A stretch of 64,000 bases of DNA from Strix aluco (GCF_031877795.1 NC_133946.1:14066365-14130364), one strand, 5' to 3'. Counted from the stretch's first letter, positions 30,973-45,698 are shown. The notes: generated by a model not told the origin, from the sequence alone. Program-made: numbers and translations.

Positions 30973-33900
30973 AAGTGGTGATTAACCATAACTTTTCTAA
31001 CTGTACTTCTAAATGGATTGTGCTTAGTTGCAAGTCAGGTAGCTCAGTCGTTTCCCAGCTATCCCCACTATGTTTTCTGGACTCTAACCCTCCATCTGCA
31101 GCAGTCAATGGGGTGGGAGGTAGCAGGGGGAAGACAGTCTGGTGAAAGGTGCTCACTCTGCAGATGTCAGAGTTCAAAGAAAAAGCCAAAGAAGGCCTGA
31201 ACTTCTGCAGGCGAAGCCCCGCAAAGAGGGCAAGCACTTTGTGCTGGGAACCCAGCAGAAGGAAAGAGATCCACAGGTCTTCAGTAGGTTCATACTTGAA
31301 AATGCATTGAAAGCATTTTAGCAGGCTTGTGACCTTTAAAAGAGATTAGAGGTAGTTATTAGTTAATTTCTACTTCAGCATGTTTATTTGAGTAGGTGCT
31401 CTATATTAAGTGTGAATAGTATGCGAGTGGCTTTCTTCAGTATTTCACAGAAATTGTGTAAAGCCAAGGAATGCATTTGATTACATATACTATTCCTTGG
31501 GGTCTTCCATGGAGATGTGCTCAAGCTCAGGATATTTTCCAGAGCATCAGGTTTGAAACTGTTGAATGAAACTGGAGTAGATCAGATGACTCTGCAAAAC
31601 TTTCTGTTTTAGCCAAACTTCTCAGATCCTGTCTTTCTTATGTGCATATTTCCTAGTGTACCTTTGACATCCAGGCACTCCTGTATCAATCTTGTTAGCA
31701 TAAGAAAGAGGTGTTGCCAAACAAAAAACTAATGGTCTGTCAAAGCAACTCAAATCTACAAGGAGTGGTTTGAAGGAGGACTGAGAATGGGAAAGTTGGA
31801 TTTCTGACTCTTATTTTGCTGGGAAAGTCATGACACACAGGGATAATACACCTTCTCTGTGTAACTCTTATTCATCTAGCAAATTTAGAACATTTTGTGA
31901 AAGTAAACCTGCCCAGCTGTCCTGTTATATTGGAAAAACATGCGGCACAGCCAGAAATGGCTGGGAACCATTCCTGTGTGAGCTCCTTTGAGGACACAGG
32001 GCCACCTGTGCCATATCTGGTGGCCTAAATGGGCATCATGTCCCCACTGATTGCAGAGGAACCAGGTAATAACCCATTTCACTTCTTTCTCTTTGTGTTT
32101 AGGAGGAAGAGGGCCAAGTACCATTCTCTATGCCATGTCTAGCTCTGAAAAGTGACAACAGTATTCAATAGACCAAATTACTTGCCTGACGCATTTCAGG
32201 AATCAAAAATTTGATCTCAAAGATGCTTATTTTTAGACCTTCATCCCTGGTTAGATCAAGTGACAATGATCTGGTTTCTGTGCTCCTGATTGCTCTCTCA
32301 CATGGAGCTGCACATGATCATTTGTGATACCAGAATGCCAACTCACCAAAATTGCAATAAATCAGTTACTGAGAAAATTGTTTGGTCAGACCTAACAGAC
32401 ACCATTAAAAAGCTACTTCTAGAGGAAAGATACTGTTTTTATATGCTCACATCCTCACACTGTGTACCCTGGCAGAGCCCTAATATAGTCAGTGGGGCCT
32501 CGTTAATTTGTCTCTGGCCAGGATAGGCCCTCATAGTTTTAAGTAAGTGATATCTACATGAAGAAAGAATAAAATCTGTGACCTTGTATCATACAAGTGT
32601 GCTCGGAGAGCACTGAGATTAAAACCAGAGATGCTGGCACCCATCAGATTTAATTTAGCGTCCTCTCCCTGCAAGCCCAAATGCACTTCACAGACTAACA
32701 ATTGTTAGGGAAACCCAAAACGCCCAGATGGTGTTGGGTCCCTGATAGCCAGAAACTGCTTGCTCTGATGCTTTTTGGGTTCTTGGTTAGGAAGGAGTTA
32801 AAACCAGTGCTGCAAGGGAGCTGAAATATTCAGAGTAAGACATTTCCAGAGTGGGGTTTGCTGGCCAGCCAAGGTTGGGCTTAGCACTTTCAGCTGCTCT
32901 TCTGGTCTCTCAAAATGTGAAAGGTGTAGCAAACACACTGGTTGCAGGGGCTCCCAAGGCATGGCTCCCACCAAAGTCATTTGGTATTTGCCCAGTTGAA
33001 GCATCCACAAATTTTGGAAGTCAAACCTGGCTTGCCCTGGAGTTGGAGCAGAGTGTGAAGTGGCTGAGTTGCCCAGTTCGGGTGCATGTGCGCCAGCACC
33101 CATGTCCTTGATTTGACTACATGCGTTAGCTGGGACACAGATATGCTGCCCTTCTCAGTGCAGTGGAGTCAGGCTTAGTAAAACTGTGTTGCTTTATTTT
33201 CACTGCTGGAATTTCAGCAGAGCAAACACAAAGGAACAAAAATCAGGGCTCCATCTCCCCTTATGGGTTTGCCACAACATGACGGTGCACCTTGCCTGAG
33301 GCAGGACTTGCTACGCTGCCAGGGCTCAAATCCCCATTTCTTTTCAGAGCCATGCATCAGACCCACATCCTTTGTCACCAGCTCTGTGTCTCCCCTCATG
33401 GGGATGGAAACTTCTTTCTCCAGCTTTTGCTGCCGGGCCACGGCTGCCAAGGTCCCAGTGCCACAGGGAGGCCATGCGTGGCCTGGGCTGGATCTGGGGA
33501 GGCAAAACCAGGAGTCCTAAACAAACCTTGGCAAAAATTGATCACCTCTTAATTGCTCTGGAGCATTGAAGGATTGCTGAGGGCAGGCAGCCAGACAACT
33601 TGTTCAGCTCTCTGCAGCCAGCTGTGCGTGCCTGGCAGGGGAGTTAGAACTCACTGAGACAGTACATTTGTGTTTGTCTTATTATTCACTTTACAAAGTG
33701 GATCATCTCATGTTAATTATTCTTCTCATGTACGTCAGAAGTGATGCATGATTCATAAGTAAGGATATTACATGTGTTGCCTTTGATACTGCGTAAGTCA
33801 GGCAGTGACATGGCACAAACTGCGTTCACATAGTCCTTACTGCAGCGAGAGCTGCACTGGGGTCCTGCCTGCAGCACATGGAGCTGGTGACCAGGTATAA

Positions 33901-36900
33901 AAACTTAAGTTTACAAAGTGTCTTGGAAGCATTTCTTGAAAACAGAGCATTTTGCAAGTGCTGTGTTTCCAGCCAGTGAGGGCCACATTAGGAATAGCTT
34001 TTTTTTAGCTAATTTCTGGCCTTAAGAGGAAGCTGCTTCCTTCCTCTCTTCATTTAATTCCTTTGCTGCTTTGACCTTCACCTGTGCAACTCGCTCACTG
34101 AAATCCTCTCGGGAGGATCAGTGTCAGCTCTAATAAGCAGGCTGTCACTTTACACCAAACAGAAAGTAAATGTTTCATTTGTTAAATGGGCCAGTAGAAT
34201 ACATTGCCTTTTTCTACCATCCTTGGTTTTCTTCTAGGGGAAAGTGTTTTACTTTTATGTGACTGAAAGTGCATAAAGTGGATTTGAAGCTGCGGATTTA
34301 AGTGTCTTGAATGAAGACTGTTATGTAAGACTTTTCTTTATTTATCAGTTGTACTGAAATATGATCTGTGTTACAGCATAGGGTCTGGTCGCAATGAATT
34401 TTTTTGTGTTTCCAGTAAGAAGATAAGGGATACATTGTGTAAGGAACACTAGGAATTTCTTTTCTTCAGCAAGCTGCACAGGAAGGCATGGGGAAAGTAA
34501 GGTTATTGCACTGAGCTCTTGGCTGCTGATGCAGGGTGCAACACTGCTTCTTGTTGGGACTTTTGCCATTGACTTGATTACAAGCAGGACAGATTTTCTC
34601 TGTCATAGCTTCTTGTTGTGTTTATTGCTCCCCTTCCACTGCTGTCTTGTGCTGACAAGCACAGCCTGTGCTTCTCTACCAGCTTGCACATGTGGGTTAG
34701 ATTTACACTAATAAGCTTGGGAAAGTATTTGAGATTGGGTGTCGAGGGGAGTAGTTACTTTTTGTGCCTTTCACACAGAAGCTGGTGTTTGGGGTTTGAA
34801 TGCAATGCCTTATGGAGCGCTGTTTTTAAATGATGTTTGACAAACATGAAATCAGTGCACATCACTGGCTAGCCACCACAGTGGAGAGCACTTTGAGACA
34901 GGAAAAGAAGGTGGCAGCTTCAGCACGAGAGGAAGGTCATGGCTTTTTTTCTATGAACCTGGAGGTTGTGTAAGTATGGTTGCTTCTGTGTATTTGACTC
35001 TGTGGGGTTTTTTTGTAAGTTGAAACCAAGCCTTTATGTGGAGCTAGGTGACAATGGTGCACCATCCTCCTCTGGCTCTGCAGTGAAACTGTGTGAAACC
35101 AGCCCCTCTTGTCATGTAAAGCAAGGTCCCTTGGTGATGCTTTTGAGGGCACTGGCTGTTCAGCTCTTAGGGCAGCTACCTGAGAGTCTTCTTGCTCAAT
35201 ACGGTTTGGAGGTATCTCCACAGCAGTGCAACAATACCCCACAGTCTCTCTCCTCCCCATGGGCAGTCCCCTTTGAGCTCCTTGAACTTCTCCTGAGTCA
35301 CTGCTGTACTGTAGGAGCCTTTGCCAACAGAGGCTAAGGGACAGCAAGCTGCTTAATGAGTGTTACAGGCAGCTTCTCTAGCTTTACCCAGGAGATCAGC
35401 TTTTCCCCTCACTGGCTGTAGAAGGGGGGAGGGTAGGCTGTCTCTTGTTTCTCTGGGCATTCAGTCTGTCCCTTGTCTTGTGGTCTGCATAGTCTGGAGA
35501 CTTGGGGCAAAAATGCCTCTTTGTTAGCACCCTAATTTATGCTCTAAAGTAAGTGTTTGCAGTAACTGAAATAGGTATCTATGAGAATGATTTCAAGATG
35601 TTTAAATCTAGTCAAGTCTCCAATATACTATCAGTGTGACTGAGCTTGTGTATGACAGATATGTGTCTGTCTTCTATGCGAGTATCTCTCAATGCATCAG
35701 GAAAGGCCTTGAAAACTTCAAATCCAGAATCCTGCACTAGGCCCTGCTCCGCAGTGAGTATTCCTAACAGCAAAGAAATGGTTCTGGGGTTGTTGGTTCA
35801 GTGTCCTAGTTTTTGTGTTGTACTTTTCCTTGGATGCGCACGATAGATGTGTTTCTAAGGCTGTGACTTGCATAGCTTGGTGAATCTGATGTTTAGTAGT
35901 GGGGTGGTTGTTTTGGTCCACTGAAAAAAGAAAAAAAAATCCCTACAAAAAGGGGTTAGCTGATCATTAGGAAAAAAACCCACCACCAAAACTTTTGGCC
36001 ATGGCAAAGCTGCACCCTAAGCAAAATACTTTGTGGCCATGAAGCTGCACAGCTTTGAATAATTGACTCTTCAACAATGGCTCAGGTTTGTGTCTTTTCA
36101 AGTGAATGGACTGGAGCCCACAGAATAATTCTCTGTTTAAGCCCAGGTGGAAAGCACAGCTGGGGTAATGAGCCAAAAATGTTTATAAAAAAGAAAAATG
36201 TATAGCCTCATTTTCAAGATATCTATGATTTAATTTATTTAAATTGTATAATTAAGTGTATGACTGTACAAACATATACAGAAACAACAACAGATAATCA
36301 GCCTGTAAAATGTGTAAGCAATAGATATCTTTCAGCATCTATTACTTGAAAATAAACCTAGAGAAACAAGAAGGTTCTTTTATGTTTAGATCCCATCATG
36401 GGAAAGAAGTCAAGTAATTGTTAGACTTGGTGCAATTCCTTGCTGTTATATTTGGCAAATAGACAACACGCAATTCAAAAGATAGTTCAAACTTTATCTT
36501 AGATAAAATTTGGTCCATGTCACTCCTTGTGGATGTGAACACAGCTACTAGTTAGGAAAATGCAATGTTCCCTGTGTTCATACAAGGCACCTGTCCAAAG
36601 CTTTGCAGACAGTCTATCCAGTATGCTCCAAGCACTGAAACTGGACAACTGAACACTTGTTAATGTTTAAACAAATTGTGATTTATGAACTCAAACTTTT
36701 CTCTAAACGTTATATTATTTAGAGCCTTCTTTGACAGTCTCTGTCCTAGAGCAAGAAGCTGTAGCATGACATAGCACATTTTACATACAGCTAGTCTACT
36801 GCAGACCCTATATATAAAGACTTTACTACTTATAGGGTCCATATATGAATTAGTAAAAATATAGGTCTCCTTCTTAGCAATTTGTGATCTAGATCTGGGT

Positions 36901-39900
36901 TTAGGGCCTGGAAAAAAATACCCTGGAGGAGGAGATCAGCATCCTCAAATTATCTCATTTAAAATATTTACAACTTTCTTGGATGGAACACAACCTTACT
37001 ATCATAATTCAAATTGGGCTTTTTACAATCAGTTGTGAGAAACCTTACCTGGCCAGAGAATTGCCTTTCTGTTCCATGTGTTAAGGATTAACTGGTTTAG
37101 TAACTTTAAGACTGTGTTTCCCTCCCCTAGCTGTGTTTCTCAGAAAAGCAATGTTGGTAGGCACCCATCGCAGTCAATAAGTATGATGGTTCTGAATGCC
37201 CTGCTGCAGAGGCACTAGCTGTGCAAAGAAGTAGGACTGCTGGGGAATTGCCCCAAGAAAACAAATGGACAAACCCAAACCCTGACTGGCTGGACAGTCA
37301 ATATCAGGTGATTTGGCAAAGAAATGTAAACCATGGCTCTTTAAATCCAAAGTCTCATTTTGAAAATAATAATGCCCCTGAAACGGGAATAAACCTTAAA
37401 TATGCTTCCTGGTAAAGTGTCCTTTCAGCTTTCATTGCTATTTTGTTGTCCTCTACAACTGGAAAGGCAATTAGCTGGCTTTGAAATGTAGAATTTGGAG
37501 AGAAAGTTTTGCACGTCCTGAATATGTTTATCTTTGGAAGTTAAACTGTCGATGTATGGTTGTGATTATGTACTACGTGTACAAACCTACATTTGCACTT
37601 GTCTCGTAATTACCATGTGAGTGGGAAATGTGCTCCCAAGTGTGTGTTGGGATTAATACAACCAATACCTGTGAGAACTCATTTCAGCCAAACAGCAGAT
37701 GCTGTAAATTCCTTAGTAAATACTTTGGAGTTCGTATTCTTCCCCTGAGTGTGCAAACCTGTCCTCTTCCCCACTTCCTTTCTCTAAGATCCCCCCCACC
37801 CATCTTCTTTCCCTTTCTGTCTCCAAAACGCCCCCCAAGTACCCACTGTCTGGCAATCAAAAAAAAAAAGGGAATAACTTCCCATTGAGACCTTCAGTAT
37901 AGCTGTGTACCATGAAGATTCTCTCATGTTGGATCTGTTCAGCTCTATAGCAGAAGTTAGTATTTGTACAATTATTTTCATAATATCCTGTAGGACCCAA
38001 TGGATGTTGCAGAAAGGTCAACAATGAAATAGGCCTGGGTACTACGAACAGGTCCGAAATGATGTAACAGTAAATTGTAGTGCAGGTAAGTGTCTTGTTG
38101 GTGTTGAAGGGCAGGAATGTGACAAAAATAGAGTCTTTGTTTTGGTCTGAGCGTCATAGTGATTGTTTTGTATGGATGTGAAAGCAGAGAGAGGATATGC
38201 TGTAAATTGCCAGGACTACTATGAAGCCCTCTGCCAATCTGTTAGTGTTGCTTGTTCATAATAAAGTACAAAAATGGCAAAGTTGTTTGGTTGTAGTTGT
38301 GAATGTGCCACTGCTACATTTTGTTTTTAAACAAAACCAGGAAAAATATGCAAAATAGGGGGGATAGAGATGTCACTTATCTCTCAATTTGATCGTTTAA
38401 ATTTCTAATGCTTCTGGATCCTCCAAACTCCCTTCATGATGATGGGTGGAAATCGAACCACTGCCTTAGTTTTGATGCTGATCTGAGCATTATAACAATT
38501 CAGATGGAGATCAATGAAGATTAAGAAGAAACATGCTGGTTGACCCATTGGAGACTATCATTGCAGCACAATTCCTTGTCCAAACTAAAGCTGAAGGTGG
38601 AAGGATGCTCTCTGGGTGCTAAGGATTGTGTACTCTTTTTACTGTACTAATAGGCAAAAGAGAAGAGTTTACTTTCTTTACAAAATAGCTTAATTCAGTT
38701 GTCTTTAGGAAATTATTTTAAAACCATCAAAAAAGAAAGCCAAAAGCGCTGTTCTAGAGGTGTAAGTAGAACTTCAGACTCCTGTAATTCCTTTCTAAAA
38801 ATGATCCTACTCATAAACTGCATAAGGTAAACACTACTTTTCTCTGTCTTTAATTGTAGCTTTTAATGGGAATGGCAGGTACCCACCCTGTAGTGCTCAA
38901 GAGCAGTGCCAGAGCTTATGGACCAGTGCTCTATCATTCCATCTCATCAAGAACCCCCACATGCAGAAAAATGACCTTGTGGCAGGATGTGATCCAGATA
39001 ATATTGTTTGATTTAAGAATATTCTTTTTCTTCTCTTAAGTTTCCTGAGGGTTTCCATGGATAAACATGCCATCTAAACAAGGTGCTTGTAAAACATGCA
39101 TTTTCCTAGAGTGAAGTTATTTCACAAACAACTCATGGCAGATTTTGGAGCCATTTCCTTGGAGAGGCTGACAATTGTGCTTAAAGGACAGACAGGAGAA
39201 TAGTTTGGGATTAATCAGGTTCCTTGTACCTTGTTCTCCTTCATGGTTTCTGCCTTTATGATCCTGCTGGCAGCTCTTGCACATAATGGTACATTATATG
39301 AGGTAATTTCAGCCTTTCTCTCAAATCTTACATTTTTTTTGGACACAGTTAGGAAGATGGAATTATTTGTGTCAATCTTGTTACTTGTTTCCATTTTCAG
39401 CAGAATTTTATTTGCCATTGTCCAAACCTGAACACAAGAAGCTGTGTCACAAAATAATAGTAAATAATAAACAAAACAAAAACATTGTTCAGCACTGTGA
39501 ATCTCTGTACCATTTGCCAAAGGCAGTCTACAGTTTAATAGGCTTTGAAAATAGAAACACTAAATTAATCAGGTCTATGGAAAATAAATGAGGCAATTCT
39601 TATCACATGAATAAATTGTTCCTTTAGAATATTGTTTTGCACCATTATTGCTTCAAGTACCATTTATGTAATCTCCTAATGAAAGGCCTCTAACAGCTAG
39701 CACACCAGGTATGGAAAAGGCTCAAAATTCTCAATTCCTTTCGAAAGCAAATACAGTATGTCAGAAAGGAGAGGAGAAGGGGAAAAAGAGTAAGGAGTTA
39801 GAACTCATTTTTTTGAATAACAGTAGTGAAATAGCCAGGGGAGAAAAGGTATTATAAAAGGATAATATGTAAAGAGTTTTTCACACTGCCTCAAGTTTTC

Positions 39901-42900
39901 TTTGTTAAAAATGTTTTCAAGTAGTCTAGAGCTTTTTTCAATTTAAAATACTTTCTGTTCCTCACCCACCCCAGCCTAGGCACCTCCAAAATAAATTGAA
40001 GGAATGGGCTCAGGGGTAATTGGTTTGAAGAAAGCGAGATGGGGATGCGAAAGAGGGAATAACGCTGCTCAAAGGAGGGAACTGACCCATCGCGATGCTG
40101 TAAAAGTATTCTTTTAGCTTTCAATTGTATTAACTCAGTTGCTTTATTAGTTATCCATACAAATATAAGTAACTATAACTCTAGATTTTTGAGAAATAAT
40201 GAAGTGTGACTCTATGTGCCAAATCAATCTGTTCATTACTTGTTATAGATTTGATTCCATAAACAAAGTGCCCATCAGTGGAGATGAGATCATATCTTAA
40301 ATGCCAGACAAACTCTGTAATGGCTCCAGGTCTCTGTAAGCAAGGCTGGCCTCCCTTTGACCTGGCTGCTACTTTTGGAAATAAAAAAAAAAAATTTAAA
40401 AAGGAAGGAACAGGCACCAACTCAAAATTTTATTTTCCTTCTGTCCAGAAGAAAGCACAAAGAGCACACACCAGAGTCTTCATGGAGGGGAGACCTGTAT
40501 TTGGCTCAGCCTCTGATTCATTGAGGCTGAGCTGCTTCATGATTTCCAGTAAAAACAGAAAAGTACATTTGTGATAAAGGCTTTTTATTTTTATTTTGAT
40601 TGCTGTGGAGTTTAATTGCCTCAAACTGGGGCCAGCCTTCATTCTGTCTTGCGGTTAAGTAACTCTGGCATTTATGATGGCTTGCAATTACTGTGCAAAC
40701 TATCATTTTTCCATTTCAAAAGTTACCATTTCTTTGTGCTCACTGCATTATCTAAGATACCACAACTATGTGCATCTTCAGAAAGAGGAAATGGCTGTGG
40801 CACATGACATACTGTGGTGTGGTGAGTGTAGGGAAATGTATTTTGGGGGTTTCTATGATAACTGTTCTTATGAAAATTTGGCTCCATAAGTGTCTGAAAA
40901 GACAATTTGGTTCATTGCACATACTGTAATGCCTTTCCTAGGAAGACTTCAGCTATTCATTTTTAAGTGGTTTATACGTATGTGTAGGAGGAAATTGTAG
41001 CAAAAATAATTTAGTGAATGCTCAAACTCTCATTTAGTCACAGGCACACATAAGAACAGGATCCAGGAGTCAAAAAGATTCAATATCTTTTTTCTAAGTA
41101 GGCAGTGGTCTCAAACACTGAAATTAAAACAGGTGTGCAAGGAGATCACTTCCTACAGGAACTGCTAAAACAGGAGACTGGCAGTGCCAGACCTGTGAAA
41201 ACTGTGCTGTGTTGGTATTTGTTTGTTCTGATTTGCTCTTCGGCTTCCTGGAATTTGTAGAGTTTGAACTCAAATATGTGGTACCTAAAAATGAAGCAAG
41301 AATAAATTCCTATCTTCCCTTTTTGTTAGAGGTTTGCTATTTATTTTTTCAGGCAATACACAATCTGCATATGACACACTGCAAGTGGGAAGCTGGGGAT
41401 TTTGTCATTGTCTGATCTCTGATATGCTGGGTTCCTGATGGCTTTAGTACTGTGGAAACTGGGGGAAATTTACAGATGGATTTGGATGTGTAAGATCTGC
41501 TGCAAAAATAGATGCAATTTTAACATAGCCTTACGCAAGAGGTGTATAAATTCTTCTGCCTTTTGCAATTGAATTAACTAGGGATGTTGAAAAGATGTCA
41601 ATCTCTTTTTGTCAAAAGCTGTGGGGGAGAACTATGGTACAGCCTTTTGAGTTTGACAACTTTCTACTCTTGTAGAGCTAATCTGTCAAGCTAATTTTTT
41701 AATAAGAGATGAACTTTTCATAGGGATGTTGATTAATAGGTTATTATACAGAAGTAGTACAAGATCACTGTGTGTTGGTTTATTTTTTTAATGTTAACAG
41801 ATGTACCAATAACCATGTTCAAACACTTTGATAGCTTGATGTACTGGGATGGCCAAAGACTTCAGCTTTTCTTTTTGTTCTTTCATGACAGAGCCTTTCA
41901 TGGCTTCGGGACAGCTAGTAAACACTTACTTCATTCCACGTAAAGGGTGGAATCAGCTGTGTTTATTGTTGAACAATATAGTGTTGATTTGGGGAAGAAG
42001 AGACTAAACGCAGCAGGGAAATAAAATCCTGTGTGTGAGCGCTGTTTGGCAGCCCATCTAATACAGGAAGTCTTGTCTCCTCAAAGTCTTTCAGAGTTCA
42101 GGATGTGCCTGTCTTGGGTTCAGTCTGCTTTCCTATGTCTGTAATGTTTTCATGATCTGTTCATGTTTGTCCTGGTCTGTTCTGTGGCTTTGCTCATCTT
42201 GTGTATTGCCTCATGGAGGGGAGGCTGCAACCCCTTCCTGCAGCAGCACCACAACCAAAGACCTTGTCTCCCAAAGACCACACACGGTGCTTTATGTAGC
42301 TTCTGCTGTAATAAAGCAAATAAGGCAGCCACCCATGTAGGACTTTAAAGAGCTTGTTGTTTTGTCCGAGTGGCAGTTTTAATAGTGTGTTAGTACCCTG
42401 TGTGCCTGTCTAATATTAATGAGAGAAAACCAGGACACAATTTAAAACATATATTTTATAATGGCTTTAGTGTTGCCTTGAAAGGTGGGAGAGATTAAAG
42501 TGAATTGCTCTGCAAATTAATTTATGTAGTTAATGATATATATATGTTTACATGAAAAGTGGTTAAACTTGAAGAGGTTTCTTAACATCTTTATGAAAAT
42601 TCAGTGGATGGCCAGTTAATAGATAAATTATTGATAAAATGATGAAAAGGTTGTATAGTAGAAATCTGTTAACTATGAGTGAAAGAAGATTCAGTTCTGT
42701 AGGTATGTCTTTAATCTCTTGCATACTTAAAAGCTCTCTTGGAGCCATCTGAAAGGTTTTATGCTTGACACTTTTGTGCTAAGTTTGTCTGGTGTATCAG
42801 TTTTACAGTGAGCTTGCTTGTCTAAGAGGAGGAGCATGATCCCAGGGAGGCCAGAAACCTCCAAGGTGTTACTGCTAAAATCAGTGATTGCCTCTCTGTA

Positions 42901-43040
42901 CAAGTACACAGCATGCATGGAGTGAACAAAGCCCCCTCTGCCTTCTACTCTCTGTTTATGAAGTCTGCTAAGCAAGAGGGGGAAAATTACCTTTATCTAG
43001 CCAAAGAAGTAGCTTTGCCCGTTCTTGTACCCCTTTGAAA
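30973..43040. other. AT-rich DNA without recognised genes
   Basis: No splice-flanked exon, RNA gene or CpG island was recognised. Locally GC-richer segments at about 33240-33530 and 34937-35340 have open frames on both strands, but these show no familiar domain. The blocks 33990-34200 and 40560-40700 are non-repetitive and motif-dense and are noted as candidate conserved non-coding DNA. Confidence 0.5.
36804..36839. repeat. Inverted repeat GACCCTATA / TATAGGGTC
   Basis: Nine-bp perfect arms at 36804-36812 and 36831-36839 are separated by 18 nt of AT-rich sequence, giving a small potential hairpin. No known element is matched. Confidence 0.7.
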
Positions 43041-43094
43041 CAGTTGGACTAGATGATCTTCAAGGTCCTTTCCAACCTAGATGATTCTGTGATT
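43041..43094 (+). mobile_element. CR1 retroposon 3' end fragment
   Basis: The segment contains TTGGACTAGATGATCTTCAAGG and ends TCCAACCTAGATGATTCTGTGATT. This is the characteristic 3' terminus of chicken-repeat-1 LINEs, whose ends carry short ATTCTGTGATT-like direct repeats in place of poly(A). Only about 54 bp are recognisable, as expected for a strongly 5'-truncated copy. It supports an avian or at least sauropsid origin for the window. Confidence 0.85.
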
Positions 43095-45679
43095 GCTAAC
43101 AAAAAGAAGCTAGATGTGGCTCTGATTCAGTGCTAGTTGTGTGCAGTTCCTCCTCGGACTGTGAGCACTGTTTTGTAGTATTGCCCTCAAATGGATCAAA
43201 ATCACTGCACAAATATATTAAAATATAAGCAGTGAGAGAACTTTTCAGGTGTTTATGGCTTGTCTGCATTAAAATATTCTTCTGAAATAACAAAAGTGAT
43301 GCATCTTAGCAAAGGACTTCAGAGAAATTGTTTGAACGCTGAGCAGTTGGCCAAACTTCAATGAAAGTCAGCTCTGAGGAATCTGTCATAACTGCTGCTC
43401 TGTCATAATCTGCTGATCAATGTTGATATACTGCAGCCCTTGTTTATGGCATGAAAAATAAAAAGGATATTGCTAAAAGAAAGCTTAAGATACTGCTACA
43501 AAAACTGTTAGGCCTCACTGTATGTAGCTGTAGTTTATTATAGTGCTATTGCAGAAAAGTCAAGACTTTAAAGTGCCACTAGAAACTGTAGGCAATAGTA
43601 TAGTTAGATTGTTTCTTTTTTAAAGTTGCAGTATCAGAATAATATTCTCTGGTCCAACAAATCTTTTGGTGATGAAAAGAAGTGCTTGTGCTGACAAGAA
43701 GTCAGTAGGTTCACTTGATAAATAAGGTTCACAATAGTGGACCGTTGCATTCATTCTGGAGAGCTCTTATCACTCCTTTGGGATGTGAGTGTGGGATGAA
43801 GTTCTCTTTGAGCATTGCAATGCCGGTTGCTACAGGGAAAAGCTGTCTCTCGTGTGAAGGATCTGTGCTTTCTAGTGGTATATATGAAATAGGACATTTC
43901 TTCTTGGGTAGTTAAGAGATTAATATATGCCAGTCTGGGATTTCATGGCCAAATACATGTACTCATGCTGTTCTGTGCACCTGCAGTAAGTGTGAAGCTC
44001 CCGGGAAGTTTTGGACTACTGCATTTTAGAGTACTGTGACTGTATCTCTGCAGTAAGTATGCTTCACTTCCAAAGTACTGGAGCTACTGTAGCTCTATCA
44101 TACACACATACACTTGGATTTCCAGCATTACTGATACGTGGCATGTGACCAACAGTATTGGGATGTTTCATGTATTAATAGACTTATTGTGTGTTGGGAG
44201 ATCCCAGATTAATGGAAGGATTTCTCAAAAGTTCTGTGCACAATGAATCCCTTCTTTATGCATGGGGCACTTAGTCCTGCGTGGTTTTGGATTTTTGTTA
44301 CAAGGTAAAGATGAGTTGGTGTGGTGGGTTGGTACTAGAACTTGGCAGTTTTTGGTGGTGTCTCTCAGTGAGCGAATGTCACAAACTCATGTATGCAAAC
44401 AAGGCTTATGCTAACCTGATTTTTTTTTTTTATTTAAAGGAATGGAGACAATCTTCTATACTTGCATATGTTGATTTTTTTTTTCCTAGTAACTTTCTAT
44501 TGGTAGTGTGAGTTTCCATTTTTGATGTTCAAAATACCTGTTTGTACAAATAATTTCTATATAGGATAATATTTTAGAGGATCAGAGGCTGAATGATGAA
44601 AAGGCAGATGCTTGTCAGCCAACATGCTGTCATCACCACAATGTGCTGACACCTCGTTCATGAGTTAAAACATTGTCCTCCTGACAGATGCGTAGCCCTT
44701 GCATTGTCCCTTGTCACCAAAAGGACAGTAAGTGCAGAGACTCGTTGGGGTATTGGTAAAGAATGAGACAAGGTTGCGTATAACCTAAAGCAGCCTCAGT
44801 TTGCCAGCCCTCGTTTTTCTTTATTTCTAAACAATAAGCTAATATTCATCTGAGTTTAAGTTGTGATATCATTGTTCCTTGTTCAACTTCTTATTCACAA
44901 GATCCTCTACACTCATGTGCTATTTTTTTTTCTGTGTAAATCTATATTGTCATTTGCAAGACCATCATTTACCTACAACTATGTATTTTTGGTACTATTC
45001 ATTGCAACACATCTAAAGATTTGGTTGCTATGCATTGTGTTTCTAGTATGAAAACTGTGCAAGTCTGTACAGCATATTGCTCTGTCTCATATTTTATCAT
45101 CTGAAATAGATTGCCAACTGCAATTTGTGTATATTTAATTTGTCTAAAAAAAAATGTGTCGGCCAAATTTTCACATCTTAGAGTTATTCAATTTACCCTA
45201 ATGGTCTTTAACTGAGAGTTATGTTAACACAATGGAGGATAAAATAGACTGAAAATTTTTCTCAGGGCTATTAAATTTTTGAACTTGAGTTCTCATCCAC
45301 TCCAGAAAATAGTTTTCTCTCTGTCCTGTATACCTGTCAAATCTGGCAACCAGGAGCTAGACTTGTTGAGACTACTGGAAGATGAACGAATAGTATAAAG
45401 CAAGAAATGGTGAGGGGAATGTGATTATTTCTAATCTGGAGTGCTGGATGACCATATTGTGTCTAAGTGACATCATGTCAAAAGCATAACTGTGCTGAGG
45501 CAACTCAGGAGAAGCAGGCTTCTGCATCTGCTCAGCAACAGCACCTTGCTAGATAATACACTGTAGTTATTCCCTTCTTAGAGCTTGAGGGGAAACCAGA
45601 GCTTTCAGACACTGTATTTCTGTTCTTGACTCTTTTATATACCTGCCCTCCCCACCAAATCCAACCCCAAACCAAAACA

Positions 45680-45698
45680 CCCCCCCCCCCCCGCCCCC
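45680..45698 (+). repeat. Poly(C) tract
   Basis: Thirteen C, one G and five C in a row, in an A/C-rich neighbourhood. Long C runs of this kind recur at 57795 and 60945. Confidence 0.9.
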
